Shown: positions 36,841-45,702, counted from the first letter of the stretch. The stretch: DNA of 64,000 nt from Sphingomonas sp. PP-CE-3G-477 (GCF_003050745.1 NZ_QAOF01000001.1:496001-560000), one strand, 5' to 3'. Numbers and translations are program-made. Notes: a model not told the origin generated them from the letters alone.

Positions 36841-38160
36841 TACGCGGTGCATCGGGCGGAATGTCTGTTCGCCGCGCTTTCGGGCGAGATAGGTGTCGAG
36901 CCCGATCTGCGCGCCGATCAGCATGTAGACGAACGGCTGGAACGCGATGCCGACAAACGCCGCACCGAACAAATAGATGATCTGCGCAGTCTGGAGCGCG
37001 CCGGCGAGCGGCCCGGCCCAGGCGAATTCGCCGGCCGGGTCGGCATGGCGTCGGCGCAGAAGCTCCATGCGGAAAATGCCGATCACGTTGATTGAGAGCC
37101 ACAGCGCGAGCCCGAAATAGCCCTGCTCGCCAAGCATCTCGAAATAGGCGCTGTGGAAGGCGCGTGCCTTATCGGTCTCGACGCGCGGGCCGGTGCCGGG
37201 ACCTTCGGACTTGAGATCGAGGCGGATGTGATTGCCGCGATACGCCTCGAAGCCGCCGCCGAACGGGTGTGTCTTCGCGTATTCGATCGTCCACTGCCAA
37301 ACCGCCAGCCGGGTCGAGGCGGATTCGTCCGCGTCATAAGTCTTGATCGTGTTCATCCGGTCGGTGAATGCCGAGGGCAGGAACGGGACCGCGGCGAGAC
37401 CGAGTGCCGTGACCGCCGCGAGGTACAGCGCCTTTCGCTTGACCGCGCGCACCGAAAGCAGCGCGAGCAGGACGATGCAGACCAGGCCTGTCCTTGTCGA
37501 CGTGCCGACCGGGATCAGCAGGCAAGCGAACACCAGCGCGAGGCAGAAGCCCTTCACGCGCCAGTCTGGCTTGAAGATCGTGCCGTAGGTGGCGAACCAG
37601 ACGATGATCGGGATGATCGCGACGGCGACCGCGCTGATCGTGCTGCCCTCGTACAACCCCGAATTATTGTCGACCATCAGGTTCAACTGGCCGTAGCCGC
37701 CGCCGCCGCTGGCAACCGTCTTGATGCCGCCGACGATGATGATCGACGAGGCTGACAAGATCATGAACAGCAGCAGCGATTCGATCCGCAGCCGCGTGCG
37801 CAGCGTCAGCGGGAGGAAGGCGGCGAAGATCAGCGTCTTCCAGACCCAGTCCCATTTCTCCTTCGCCTCGACCGGGAAGTCGGCGCCGAGCGTGGTCGCC
37901 CAGCAATAGAGCATCAGCAGCACGATCAGCACCTGCCGCGCGCCGACCCGCGTATCGCGCTTGTCGTCGGCGAGGGTCCAGCCGCCGACAGCCAACGCCA
38001 CCGCGATCAGCGAGATCGGCACGGTGTTGAGCAGCAGATAGGTCAGCCGCTGCGGCGAGACGATGTCGATATAGACGTAGACGAGCACGAGCAGGAACGG
38101 CCGCTTGAACCCCATCACGAAGAACGCGATCAGGAACGCGATGAACGACAGATCACGCAT
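36826..38160 (-). CDS. Putative O-glycosylation ligase, exosortase A-associated
   Basis: A 444-residue membrane protein with about 10-12 helices of the Wzy/WaaL type. The start MRDLSFIAFLIAFFVMGFKRPFLLVL and the IVSPQRLTYL segment match the exosortase A-associated O-ligase group. The large periplasmic loop before the last helices carries YAKTHPFGGGFEAYRG and RAFHSAYFEMLGEQGYFGL, with the conserved His and Arg of O-antigen ligases. It would join glycan chains to an acceptor at the periplasmic face. Its start overlaps the 3' end of a 51-residue ORF, and the companion glycosyltransferase gene is divergent. Confidence 0.85.
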   Translation of the reverse strand: MRDLSFIAFLIAFFVMGFKRPFLLVLVYVYIDIVSPQRLTYLLLNTVPISLIAVALAVGGWTLADDKRDTRVGARQVLIVLLMLYCWATTLGADFPVEAKEKWDWVWKTLIFAAFLPLTLRTRLRIESLLLFMILSASSIIIVGGIKTVASGGGGYGQLNLMVDNNSGLYEGSTISAVAVAIIPIIVWFATYGTIFKPDWRVKGFCLALVFACLLIPVGTSTRTGLVCIVLLALLSVRAVKRKALYLAAVTALGLAAVPFLPSAFTDRMNTIKTYDADESASTRLAVWQWTIEYAKTHPFGGGFEAYRGNHIRLDLKSEGPGTGPRVETDKARAFHSAYFEMLGEQGYFGLALWLSINVIGIFRMELLRRRHADPAGEFAWAGPLAGALQTAQIIYLFGAAFVGIAFQPFVYMLIGAQIGLDTYLARKRGEQTFRPMHRVLPSR

Positions 38161-38308
38161 CGCGGCGAGGCACCTTGCCGGTGGCGCGCGGCTTTTCGGG
38201 CGGGTCGTGCGGGCTCGGCTCGCGATCGAGGTCGGGGCGCTTGAGCAGCAGGAACGCAGCGAGCATCATCAGCCCGTGGCTGAGGCCGAGCGCAAGGTTG
38301 TCGATCAT
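38153..38308 (-). CDS. 51-residue membrane-anchored ORF coupled to the O-ligase gene
   Basis: ATG at 38308 opens MIDNLALGLSHGLMMLAAFL followed by LLKRPDLDREPSPHDPPEKP and a basic end. This gives one hydrophobic helix and a hydrophilic Pro-rich cytoplasmic tail. Its TGA lies 8 nt inside the O-ligase start (overlap 38153-38160), so translation may be coupled. No family recognised. Codon use looks like neighbouring genes. It is short, so real expression is an inference from overlap and coding character. Confidence 0.55.
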   Translation of the reverse strand: MIDNLALGLSHGLMMLAAFLLLKRPDLDREPSPHDPPEKPRATGKVPRRDA

Positions 38309-38404
38309 GGGTGCGGCCTCCCTTCCCGAGCGGGTGTCATGGAATGTCCGTACCCATAGTCGGTTGACGCGCCGTTAAGCGATATGTGGCAGACGGCCTC
38401 CACG

Positions 38405-39613
38405 ATGCGTATCCTTCACATTCTTGATCACGGCCTGCCGCTGCAAAGTGGCTACACGTTCCGCACGCGGGCGATCCTCAAGGCGCAGGAGGCGCTGGGC
38501 TGGACCGTCGCTGCGGTGACCGGCCCGCGGCACGGGATCGCGCGAGCGTCGGTGGAGTCGGTCGACGGGCTGACCTTCCACCGCACCGACGCGGGAGTGA
38601 AGTCGGGACCGGTCGGCGAAGTCGTCGGGATCGCGGCGTTCGCCAAGCGGATCGAGGCGGCGGTCGATGCCTTCAAGCCCGACATCCTCCACGCGCATTC
38701 GCCGGTGATCGATGCGCTCGCCGCGCTGATCGTCGCGCGGAAACGCAAGCTGCCGTTGGTGTACGAGATCCGGGCGTTCTGGGAGGATGCGGCTGTCGGC
38801 AACGGTACGGGCACCGCGACGTCGCTGCGCTATCGGGCGACGCGCGCGCTGGAGACGTGGGCGGTGCGGCGGGCCGATGCGGTAGCGGTGATCTGCGAAG
38901 GCCTGCGCGGCGACCTGATCGCGCGCGGCATCGCGGCGGACAAGATCATGGTGTCGCCCAACGGCGTCGACCTCGACCTGTTCGGCAATGCACCGCCGCG
39001 TGACGATGCGCTGGGGGCCGAACTCGGGCTGGATGGTGCGGATGTCGTCGGGTTCATCGGCAGCTTCTACGATTACGAAGGACTCGACGACCTGATCGCG
39101 GCGATGCCTACGCTGGTGGCGTTGCGGCCCAAGGCGCGGCTGTTGATGGTCGGCGGCGGCCCGATGGAGACGATGTTGCGCGCGCATGCAGAGGCGTCGT
39201 CGGTGGCCGACGCGATCCACTTCGTCGGGCGCGTGCCGCACCAGGAGGTCGAGCGCTATTACGGGCTCGTCGATATCCTTGCTTACCCCCGCAAGCGCAT
39301 GCGGTTGACCGATCTGGTCACGCCGCTGAAACCGCTGGAGGCGATGGCGCAGGGGCGGCTGGTCGCGGCGTCGGATGTCGGCGGGCACCGTGAGCTGATC
39401 CGCGATGGCGATACCGGAACGCTGTTCCCCCCCGACGATCCGCAGGCGATCGCCGATGCGCTGGCGGGGATGTTCGCGGATCGTTCGGGCTGGGACGAAC
39501 GGCGCGCGCGCGGTCGTGCGTTCGTCAAGGAAGAGCGTAACTGGTCGTCAAACATTCGGCGCTATGATCCTCTTTATGGACGGCTGATCGCGGCCGCCGC
39601 ACGGGAAAATTGA
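38405..39613 (+). CDS. GT4 glycosyltransferase, exosortase A-associated type
   Basis: A GT-B glycosyltransferase of about 402 residues. I prefer the ATG at 38405 (MRILHILDHGLPLQSGYTFRT), the typical N-terminus of the exosortase A-associated GT group; an upstream ATG at 38384 adds seven residues. The donor-binding half has VSPNGVDLDLF, VVGFIGSFYDYEGLDDLI and the E-x7-E region PLKPLEAMAQGRLVAASDVGGHRELI. It likely adds sugar to a lipid-linked exopolysaccharide repeat. It overlaps the next gene by one base (TGATG). Confidence 0.88.
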   Translation: MRILHILDHGLPLQSGYTFRTRAILKAQEALGWTVAAVTGPRHGIARASVESVDGLTFHRTDAGVKSGPVGEVVGIAAFAKRIEAAVDAFKPDILHAHSPVIDALAALIVARKRKLPLVYEIRAFWEDAAVGNGTGTATSLRYRATRALETWAVRRADAVAVICEGLRGDLIARGIAADKIMVSPNGVDLDLFGNAPPRDDALGAELGLDGADVVGFIGSFYDYEGLDDLIAAMPTLVALRPKARLLMVGGGPMETMLRAHAEASSVADAIHFVGRVPHQEVERYYGLVDILAYPRKRMRLTDLVTPLKPLEAMAQGRLVAASDVGGHRELIRDGDTGTLFPPDDPQAIADALAGMFADRSGWDERRARGRAFVKEERNWSSNIRRYDPLYGRLIAAAAREN

Positions 39614-40422
39614 TGGTCGCGTATATCCGCCAGAACCTGATCCGAGCGCTGCCCCTGTACGGCGCGGTGACGGGCGGCGTACTCATGACCGTGATCGTCG
39701 CATTGTTGTCGACCGAGACGCTCGAGGGCCTGGTGTGGACGACGGGCGTCGCTGCACTGGTGCCCGCCGCGTCGCCGCCGCTCGGGATGACGGCGCGGGT
39801 GTTGCTGGCGCTGGGTAGCGGATTGCTGGTCGGGGCACTGCTCTGGTCGTCGCTGTTCCTGCTGTTTGGGCCCGGCGGGATGCTCGCCAAGCGCACGCCG
39901 CGCGAAGACGGCATGCCGGTTATCCGTCGCGCCGACGCGCATCCTGACGCGCCGCCGCGCAAGCCGATGTCGGCGGCTGATCTCGGTACGCCGATGATGG
40001 AAGTCGGCGTTGGCGGCAGCGGCGGCGCGCGTGACGAACGGACGATTCCGGTCGATCTCGATCTGCCGCTCGCTGCGTTCGATCCGAAGGCGATCCTGCC
40101 GGTGCCGATGGAACCGGTTCGGCCGGTGCCGCCGCTGGCGCAGCCGACCCAGCCGACGATGGTCGCGCCTGTGATTGAAATGTCGCCGACGGCCGAACCG
40201 GCGACGTTCGTGACCGCGCCTGCGCCGCAACCGGTCGAGCCGCCGGTTATGCCGGAGCCGAGCATGGCGGCGCCCGAGCCGGTGCCGGAGGTCAGCGCGC
40301 CGACGCCGATCGCCCGTCCACCGCGTACGCCGGCCGAGCCGACCACGCCGCCGACGATCGAGACGTTGTTGCAGCGGCTGGAACAGGGTGCGCTGCGCCG
40401 CGGGCGTATGGGTTCGCACTAG
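39613..40422 (+). CDS. Pro-rich membrane protein of unknown function
   Basis: The ATG at 39613 overlaps the glycosyltransferase stop (TGATG) and gives 269 residues. Three hydrophobic segments lie in the first 90 residues (LPLYGAVTGGVLMTVIVALL, GVAALVPAASPPLGMTARVL, GSGLLVGALLWSSLFLLFG). They are followed by about 170 residues of Pro/Val/Glu/Ala-rich sequence (repeats like EPVRPVPPLAQPTQP) that look disordered. The coupling to the glycosyltransferase suggests a role in polysaccharide synthesis or export, but nothing in the sequence fixes it. The following 146 nt to the MFS gene hold no ORF. Confidence 0.7.
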   Translation: MVAYIRQNLIRALPLYGAVTGGVLMTVIVALLSTETLEGLVWTTGVAALVPAASPPLGMTARVLLALGSGLLVGALLWSSLFLLFGPGGMLAKRTPREDGMPVIRRADAHPDAPPRKPMSAADLGTPMMEVGVGGSGGARDERTIPVDLDLPLAAFDPKAILPVPMEPVRPVPPLAQPTQPTMVAPVIEMSPTAEPATFVTAPAPQPVEPPVMPEPSMAAPEPVPEVSAPTPIARPPRTPAEPTTPPTIETLLQRLEQGALRRGRMGSH

Positions 40423-40568
40423 AACGGACACTGGCTGGCAGCGGACTGAGACCCTCTCCAGTCGGTGGAGGATCGCAGGATGCTCTGCCGTACCCGACCC
40501 CTCCGAAAGGGCTTCGTCTATTCGGAACGTCCTGATACCCGTAGCTCGAAAACATCGAGGAGGGGTCA

Positions 40569-42137
40569 ATGGCGAACGCCGAAACCACAGCTGGCGAGCC
40601 GGAGAAAGGTGCCACCCGCTACGCCTGGTACGTGCTGTCGGTGCTGTTTCTCGTCTATGTCCTAAATTTCGTCGACCGGCAGATCATCTCGATCCTGGCG
40701 GAGGACATCAAGCGCGACCTGGGGCTGAAGGATCAGGATCTCGGGTTCCTGTACGGCACTGCGTTCGGCGTGTTCTATTCGCTGTTCGGTATTCCGCTGG
40801 GGCGGCTGGCGGACAATTGGCACCGCGTCAGGCTGATGACGATCGGGCTGTCGCTCTGGTCGGTGATGACTGCGCTGTCGGGCTTTTCGAAGACCGGCGG
40901 GCATCTTGCCGCGGCGCGGATCGGGGTCGGGATCGGCGAGGCTACCGCGAGTCCGTCGGCGTATTCGATCATCTCCGATTATTTCCCGAAGCGGCTGCGC
41001 GCGACGGCTTTGTCGATCTACTCCGCTGGATTGTACGTCGGTGGCGGCTGTTCGTTGTTTATCGGCGGGCTGATCGTGCAGGGCTGGAACAAGGCCTATC
41101 CCGGCGGCGGACCGCTCGGGCTGGTCGGCTGGCAGGCGGCGTTCATGGCGGTCGGGGTGCCGGGACTGTTGCTGGCGGTATGGATCGCGACGCTGAAGGA
41201 GCCGATCCGCGGGCTGGTCGAGGGTCTGCCCGAGCCGGAGAAGCATCCGGCGCCGTTCCGCGCGTTCGGGGCCGAACTGGTAACGATCGTGCCGCCGCTG
41301 ACCTTGATCGGCGCGGCGATGGGTGGGTCGCGGGCGCTCGGGTACAACCTCGTTGCGCTAGCGCTGGTGGTCGCGGCGGTGTCGGGGCTGGTGGCGGCGG
41401 GCGAGCCCTGGCCGCAATGGGTGGCGATCGGGATCGGGGTGTATGCGGTGTTCTCATGGGCGTCGGCGCTGAAGCGGCGTGATCCGCCGACCTTCGCGTT
41501 GATCGTGGGCACACCGGCGTTCCTGTGCACGGTCGTGGCGTATGGGCTGAATGCATTTTTGAGCTACGCGGCGAGTTTTTGGGCGGCGCCCTATGCGTTG
41601 CGCGAGCTTGGCGCGACGCCGGCGTCGGCGGGGTTCATGATCGGCAGCCTCGGCGCGACCGCGGGGTTCCTCGGGCTGACGATCGGCGGGGTGGTGTCCG
41701 ATCGGTTGCGGCAAGGCAATCCGGCGGGGCGGTTGTGGGTGGTGATCTTCGGCGCGGTGGTGCCGGTGCCGTTCCTGATCCTCGCCTTCACCGCGTCGTC
41801 GCCGGTCGCTTTCTATGCGGGGATATTCCTTGCGCAGTTGACCGCGTCGTGCGCGCTGGGGGCGGCGGCGGCGACCACGCAGGACATGGTCTTGCCGCGG
41901 ATGCGGGGGACGGCGACGGCGACGTTCTTCATCGGGACGACGCTGATCGGGCTGGCGCTTGGGCCATATATGGCGGGGCGGGTGTCGACGCTGACCGGGA
42001 GCCTATCGATCGGGATGCTGTCATTGCTGGTGGTGACGCCGATCACGCTGGCGTGTGCGGTTGCTGCGTACCGGCTTGCGCCGGGGGCCGAGGCTACGCG
42101 GGAGGCCAGGGCGCGGGCGGCGGGGGAGGCGGTTTAA
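40569..42137 (+). CDS. MFS transporter (sugar-phosphate or Spinster-like)
   Basis: A 522-residue major facilitator with about 12 helices. The N-terminal helix LSVLFLVYVLNFVDRQIISIL and the A-loop signature FYSLFGIPLGRLADNWHRVR are typical of the group often labelled spinster family or hexuronate/aromatic-acid transporters in sphingomonads. GAGGAGGGGTC lies just before the ATG, a strong ribosome site. Substrate unknown. A repeat block, not a gene, occupies the next 252 nt. Confidence 0.9.
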   Translation: MANAETTAGEPEKGATRYAWYVLSVLFLVYVLNFVDRQIISILAEDIKRDLGLKDQDLGFLYGTAFGVFYSLFGIPLGRLADNWHRVRLMTIGLSLWSVMTALSGFSKTGGHLAAARIGVGIGEATASPSAYSIISDYFPKRLRATALSIYSAGLYVGGGCSLFIGGLIVQGWNKAYPGGGPLGLVGWQAAFMAVGVPGLLLAVWIATLKEPIRGLVEGLPEPEKHPAPFRAFGAELVTIVPPLTLIGAAMGGSRALGYNLVALALVVAAVSGLVAAGEPWPQWVAIGIGVYAVFSWASALKRRDPPTFALIVGTPAFLCTVVAYGLNAFLSYAASFWAAPYALRELGATPASAGFMIGSLGATAGFLGLTIGGVVSDRLRQGNPAGRLWVVIFGAVVPVPFLILAFTASSPVAFYAGIFLAQLTASCALGAAAATTQDMVLPRMRGTATATFFIGTTLIGLALGPYMAGRVSTLTGSLSIGMLSLLVVTPITLACAVAAYRLAPGAEATREARARAAGEAV

Positions 42138-42171
42138 GCGCTCCTGTTGAACCTAGCCCGGTCACCCATTT

Positions 42172-42340
42172 CCGTTCGTGCTGAGCGAAGTCGAACCACA
42201 TACGCCTGGGGCATGCCCTTCGACTTCGCTCAGGGCGAACGGGGAGGGGGCAGGTCGGTGCGCGAAAAAATGTGCTTCGATACGAGCCCTCGATACGCCG
42301 CCTTTGGCGACTACTCGGTCTCTACTCAGCACGAACGGAA
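42172..42340. repeat. Inverted repeats with GTTCG...CTGAGCGAAGTCGAA arms
   Basis: CCGTTCGTGCTGAGCGAAGTCGAA (written as CCGTTCGTG + CTGAGCGAAGTCGAA) at 42172-42195 pairs with TTCGACTTCGCTCAGGGCGAACGG at 42218-42241. A partial third copy (CTCAGCACGAACGGA) lies at about 42326-42340. The 252-nt gap between the MFS and sodC genes contains this and the sodC-side hairpin only. Confidence 0.8.
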
Positions 42341-42358
42341 GTTGTGGAGGCGAATGCG

Positions 42359-42381
42359 CCCCTCCCGACGCGCAGGAGGGG
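42359..42381 (-). terminator. Hairpin after sodC
   Basis: CCCCTCC and GGAGGGG pair around CGACGCGCA eight bases beyond the sodC stop. No T-run, so termination strength is uncertain. Confidence 0.45.
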
Positions 42382-42389
42382 CCACGCAC

Positions 42390-42926
42390 TCACCCCGCCT
42401 GGAACACACCGCAGGCAATCCGCCCGCCGCTGTTGCCGGCCGGGTCGGTCATCAGATCGTCGGGACCCGCATGCACCACGAATGCCGAGCCGTCCGTATC
42501 CATCAAACCCGCCATCGTCGCGCCGGGGATCGTGATGCCGATCGTGCCGCGGCCGTCGGTGCCGATGATCAGGTTGGGCAGGTCGCCTTCATGCGGACCC
42601 TGCGGGTTCATGCTGCCGTGCTTCATGCCGGTCGGGTTCCAGTGGCCGCCCGCGGTCGTGAAGTCGGGGGCGTCGCAGCGGCCGACCATGTGGATGTGCG
42701 CGCCGTGCGTGCCAGGGGGCATCGCCTTGGCGTCGAGCGTGAAGCGGAGGCCGCCCGCGACTTCGGTGGCGGTGGCGCGGCCGACGTCGGTGCCGGTCGC
42801 GGTCTGGAGCGTGGCGGTGGCGCGCTGGCCGCCGGATACCGGCGTACCGGTATCCATGCCGCCCTTCTCGCAGGCGGTCAGCCCGATCGTCGCCGCGCCG
42901 AGCAGTGCCAGTGTCGCAATCCGCAT
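42390..42926 (-). CDS. sodC: Cu/Zn superoxide dismutase, lipoprotein type
   Basis: A 178-residue periplasmic SOD that dismutates superoxide. The N-terminus is a lipoprotein signal with the lipobox LTAC (Cys19). Metal ligands are visible in HGAHIHMVGRCDAPDFTTAGGHWNP (two His of HxH, then bridging and zinc His), and in the C-terminal SAFVVHAGPDDLMTDPAGNSGGRIACGV. The intramolecular disulphide Cys pair (in GRC and IAC) is present. The start follows 44 nt downstream of thpR on the same strand. Confidence 0.94.
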   Translation of the reverse strand: MRIATLALLGAATIGLTACEKGGMDTGTPVSGGQRATATLQTATGTDVGRATATEVAGGLRFTLDAKAMPPGTHGAHIHMVGRCDAPDFTTAGGHWNPTGMKHGSMNPQGPHEGDLPNLIIGTDGRGTIGITIPGATMAGLMDTDGSAFVVHAGPDDLMTDPAGNSGGRIACGVFQAG

Positions 42927-42970
42927 AGTGTCTCTCCCTGTTGATCTCTTGGCGAACCCTTCGCCGTGGC

Positions 42971-43528
42971 TCAGGTTCCACCCCCGGTATCGAGCGCCCA
43001 GCGCGCGACTGGTTCGTACGTTGCGCCGTCGCGGCCGAGATGGCTCTGGTACAGCACGAGATGGGGTAGCGGGAAGGGCGCGCTCGACAGTGCGGCATGC
43101 GTCGCGAGCCAGTCTTCGATCGCGAACCCGACACCCGCGGACCGTGCCAGCCGCGCAACCGTGATGTGCGGGAGATAGGCGCGGTGTTCGGGCGTGAGAC
43201 CTGCGCGAACGCACGCCTGGTCGACCTTGCGGTGGAGAGCGGCGAGCGCCTCATGCGGCGTCACGCTCGCCCAGAGCGTATCGGTACGCCCGCGCTTCTC
43301 GAAGCGGCCGACTCCGGTGAGCGACACTCGTGGTGCTGGCGCGACGATCTGGCTCAAAGCGACGGCGACGTCCTCGGCGACCGGTCGTTCGACCTCGCCG
43401 ATGAAGCGGAGCGTCACGTGCAGCTGTTCCTCGTCCTGCCAGCGCGCGGACGGCACGCCCTCCATAATGTCGAGCAAGCTCTGACGGATAGCGGGCGGCG
43501 GGCGGAGGGCGACGAAAAGGCGGATCAT
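42971..43528 (-). CDS. thpR: RNA 2',3'-cyclic phosphodiesterase / 2'-5' RNA ligase (ThpR)
   Basis: A 185-residue member of the 2H phosphoesterase superfamily. Two H-x-T-x motifs lie in QLHVTLRFIGEV and LPHITVARLA. The start MIRLFVALRPPPAIRQSLLD is the standard N-terminus, so the ATG at 43528 is chosen over the one 15 codons upstream. It acts in the cytoplasm on RNA 2',3'-cyclic ends in vitro; physiological role in bacteria is uncertain. Confidence 0.92.
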   Translation of the reverse strand: MIRLFVALRPPPAIRQSLLDIMEGVPSARWQDEEQLHVTLRFIGEVERPVAEDVAVALSQIVAPAPRVSLTGVGRFEKRGRTDTLWASVTPHEALAALHRKVDQACVRAGLTPEHRAYLPHITVARLARSAGVGFAIEDWLATHAALSSAPFPLPHLVLYQSHLGRDGATYEPVARWALDTGGGT

Positions 43529-43650
43529 GGATTGCGGCAGGTTAACCGCGAACCACCATGCCGATGCAACCACTCTGCTTGAAAAGCGTCCTGTAAAAGA
43601 CGATATTCAATGTAACCGGCACCATGCCGGACAAAGGAGCTGATTTCACC

Positions 43651-44400
43651 ATGGCTAATTGGTCTGACCCCCGGCCCCGCGCCGCGCCGTTCGGAACGAC
43701 GGCCACGGGCCAGCGTACCGAGGCCTATGACGCTGGTCTCCGGTCATACATGCTGTCCGTGTATAACTACATGGGCTCGGCTGTCCTGCTGACGGGCATC
43801 GTCGCGATGCTGTTCGCATGGGGCGGCGCAGCGTCGCCCGCTGCACAGGTGTTCATGAGCGGTGGCATCCTGAAGTACGTCATCATGTTCTCGCCGCTCG
43901 CGATCGTGTTCGGCATGAGCTACGGCCAGAACAAGATGTCGACCGGCACGATGCAGATGCTCTTCTGGGGCTTTGCCGTCTTGATGGGCCTGTCGATGTC
44001 GACCATCTTCCTGGTCTATAGCGGCACGTCGATCGCGGGTGCGTTCTTCGCCACCGCAGCCGGTTTCGCTGGTCTCAGCCTGTACGGCTACACCACCAAG
44101 CGCGACCTGTCGGCGTTCGGGACGTTCCTGATCATCGGTGTCGTCGGTCTGCTGGTCGCGAGCCTGATCAACATGTTTCTGCAGTCGGGCGTGATGCAGC
44201 TGGTCATCAGCGGCGTCGGCGTGCTGCTGTTCGCGGGTCTCACCGCCTACGACACGCAGCGTACCAAGAGCCTGTATGCGCAGGTCGCTGGCACGGACAT
44301 GGTCGGCAAGGTCGTCATCATGTCGGCGCTGAGCCTGTACCTCGACTTCATCAACATGTTCATGTTCGTGCTGCGTCTGTTTGGTAGCAGCCGCAACTAA
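43651..44400 (+). CDS. Bax inhibitor-1/YccA family membrane protein
   Basis: A 249-residue protein with seven hydrophobic helices starting MANWSDPRPRAAPFG. Helices of the form LRSYMLSVYNYMGSAVLLTG and YLDFINMFMFVLRLFG at the end are typical. The conserved C-terminal Asp pair region (TAYDTQRTKSLYAQV and LYLDFINMF) supports the BI-1 fold. AAAGGAG lies 11 nt before the chosen ATG; an in-frame ATG nine codons earlier has no ribosome site. YccA relatives modulate FtsH; role here unproven. A strong terminator follows. Confidence 0.92.
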   Translation: MANWSDPRPRAAPFGTTATGQRTEAYDAGLRSYMLSVYNYMGSAVLLTGIVAMLFAWGGAASPAAQVFMSGGILKYVIMFSPLAIVFGMSYGQNKMSTGTMQMLFWGFAVLMGLSMSTIFLVYSGTSIAGAFFATAAGFAGLSLYGYTTKRDLSAFGTFLIIGVVGLLVASLINMFLQSGVMQLVISGVGVLLFAGLTAYDTQRTKSLYAQVAGTDMVGKVVIMSALSLYLDFINMFMFVLRLFGSSRN

Positions 44401-44426
44401 CTCCCGCTAAGGGTGTGACGAACGCA

Positions 44427-44461
44427 GGGCTCGGCGGGACACCGCCGGGCCCTTTTCTTTT
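44427..44461 (+). terminator. Rho-independent terminator of the BI-1 gene
   Basis: An 11-bp stem pairs GGGCTCGGCGG with CCGCCGGGCCC around GACA, followed by TTTTCTTTT. Confidence 0.95.
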
Positions 44462-44488
44462 GGCCTCGGGACAGGAATGGGACGCGCA

Positions 44489-45268
44489 ATGCGGCTCTCG
44501 ATCGACGTGCGTCTGGATTACGGGATCACGGGGGATGCCGATGTGCTCCTCCAGATCGAGGCGGCGGCGATGGCCGACCAGACGATCGAGTCCGAGTCCC
44601 TCACCTTGTGGTCCGACAGTCCGATCCGTGCGGTGCGCGGCGAGGATGGGATCGGGCAGCGTTGCTGGTCGCGCGGACATGGGCGGTTCACGGCCGAGTA
44701 TAAGGCCATCGTCGCCGTAAATCGCGAGCGGGTGCAACTCGAGCTGTATCCGGCGACGCCGCCGCGGATGCTCGATGGCGAACTGACGCCGTATCTGATG
44801 CCGAGCCGCTATTGTCCGTCGGACCGCTTCGAGGGCTTCGTTGCGCGCGAGTTCGGCGGGCTGGAAGGCGGTCCGCTGGCGGCGGCGCTGACCGAGTGGG
44901 TGTACCAGTCGCTCGACTATCGCTGTGGATCGAGCAGCGGCGAGACGACCGCGCTCGATACGTTTGCGTCGCGCTCGGGGGTGTGTCGGGATTATTCGCA
45001 TCTGCTGGTGTCGCTCGCGCGGGCGGGCGGGATCCCGGCGCGGTGCGTGTCGGCCTATGCGCCGGGGGTCGATCCGCCCGACTTCCATGCGGTCGCGGAG
45101 CTGTGGCTGGCAGGCGACTGGCGGCTGATCGATGCGACGAAGATGGCGACGTGCAGCGATATCGCGCGGGTTTGCGTCGGGCGCGATGCGACCGATATCG
45201 CGTTCATGACGGTCTTCGGGCAGGCATATCTGTGGGAGCAGACGGTCAAGGTGACGCCGCTCGACTGA
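44489..45268 (+). CDS. Transglutaminase-like cysteine protease family protein
   Basis: About 259 residues from the ATG at 44489 (MRLSIDVRLDYGIT), the usual start of this family; an ATG at 44477 adds four residues. The papain-like catalytic triad is visible: Cys in SRSGVCRDYSHLLVSLARAG, His in PPDFHAVAELWLAG and Asp in WRLIDATKMA. An N-terminal beta domain precedes the core. No signal peptide, so it is likely cytoplasmic. Bacterial members cleave or crosslink peptides of unknown identity. Confidence 0.9.
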   Translation: MRLSIDVRLDYGITGDADVLLQIEAAAMADQTIESESLTLWSDSPIRAVRGEDGIGQRCWSRGHGRFTAEYKAIVAVNRERVQLELYPATPPRMLDGELTPYLMPSRYCPSDRFEGFVAREFGGLEGGPLAAALTEWVYQSLDYRCGSSSGETTALDTFASRSGVCRDYSHLLVSLARAGGIPARCVSAYAPGVDPPDFHAVAELWLAGDWRLIDATKMATCSDIARVCVGRDATDIAFMTVFGQAYLWEQTVKVTPLD

Positions 45269-45291
45269 GCGCTTCCCGGGGCCCTTCGCGG

Positions 45292-45316
45292 GGAAACAAA
45301 GGGCAGTTCGACCGTT
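45292..45316 (+). promoter_or_regulatory. Weak EcfG-like promoter candidate
   Basis: GGAAA-N16-CGTT, one mismatch in the -35 (GGAAC expected), 33 nt before the disordered-protein gene. The left part overlaps a partial copy of the CCTTCGCGGGGAAA palindrome family, so the match may be chance. Confidence 0.25.
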
Positions 45317-45348
45317 GGTCATCGCCAAGATTAAAAAGGGACGTCGCA

Positions 45349-45648
45349 ATGACCGACATAGACAAGAGCGCGCTGGATAGCCTGTCCGTAGCGCCCGACG
45401 ACAAGGATGCCGAGGGCAAGAGTTCGGGTCGCGATCCGCGCCAGGAAGCGGGCCAGGACAAGTCGATCGGCAAGCGCCTGCAGAAGAATCCCGACAGCGC
45501 CGACGCGCGTCTCGACAACGGGCTCGACGAGTCGATGGACGGCAGCGATCCGATTTCTGCGACGCAGCCGGGGTCGGGCACCGAGCCGGCGAAGTCGTCG
45601 GGTTATGACGAGGATGCCGAGCGGGCGCTGCGCGAAAAGCAGGCGTAA
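45349..45648 (+). CDS. Acidic disordered hypothetical protein
   Basis: A 99-residue hydrophilic product rich in D, E, K, S and A (MTDIDKSALDSLSVAPDDKD and ending DEDAERALREKQA). There are no Cys and no hydrophobic core, so it is probably intrinsically disordered. AAAAAGGG lies 9 nt before the ATG. A weak stress-promoter-like sequence lies upstream and a strong terminator follows, so it is a monocistronic unit. Function unknown. Confidence 0.7.
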   Translation: MTDIDKSALDSLSVAPDDKDAEGKSSGRDPRQEAGQDKSIGKRLQKNPDSADARLDNGLDESMDGSDPISATQPGSGTEPAKSSGYDEDAERALREKQA

Positions 45649-45671
45649 CCTTCACATCTGCTCAACGAACG

Positions 45672-45702
45672 GGCGTCGGTCGGCAACGACCGGCGCCTTT
45701 TT
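45672..45702 (+). terminator. Rho-independent terminator after the disordered-protein gene
   Basis: GGCGTCGGTCG pairs with CGACCGGCGCC around GCAA, followed by TTTTTG. Confidence 0.95.

Noticed and set aside
38341..38365. EcfG-like sequence GGAAT-N16-GGTT before the glycosyltransferase gene
   Set aside because: Mismatch in the conserved -35 and no stress link for this gene.
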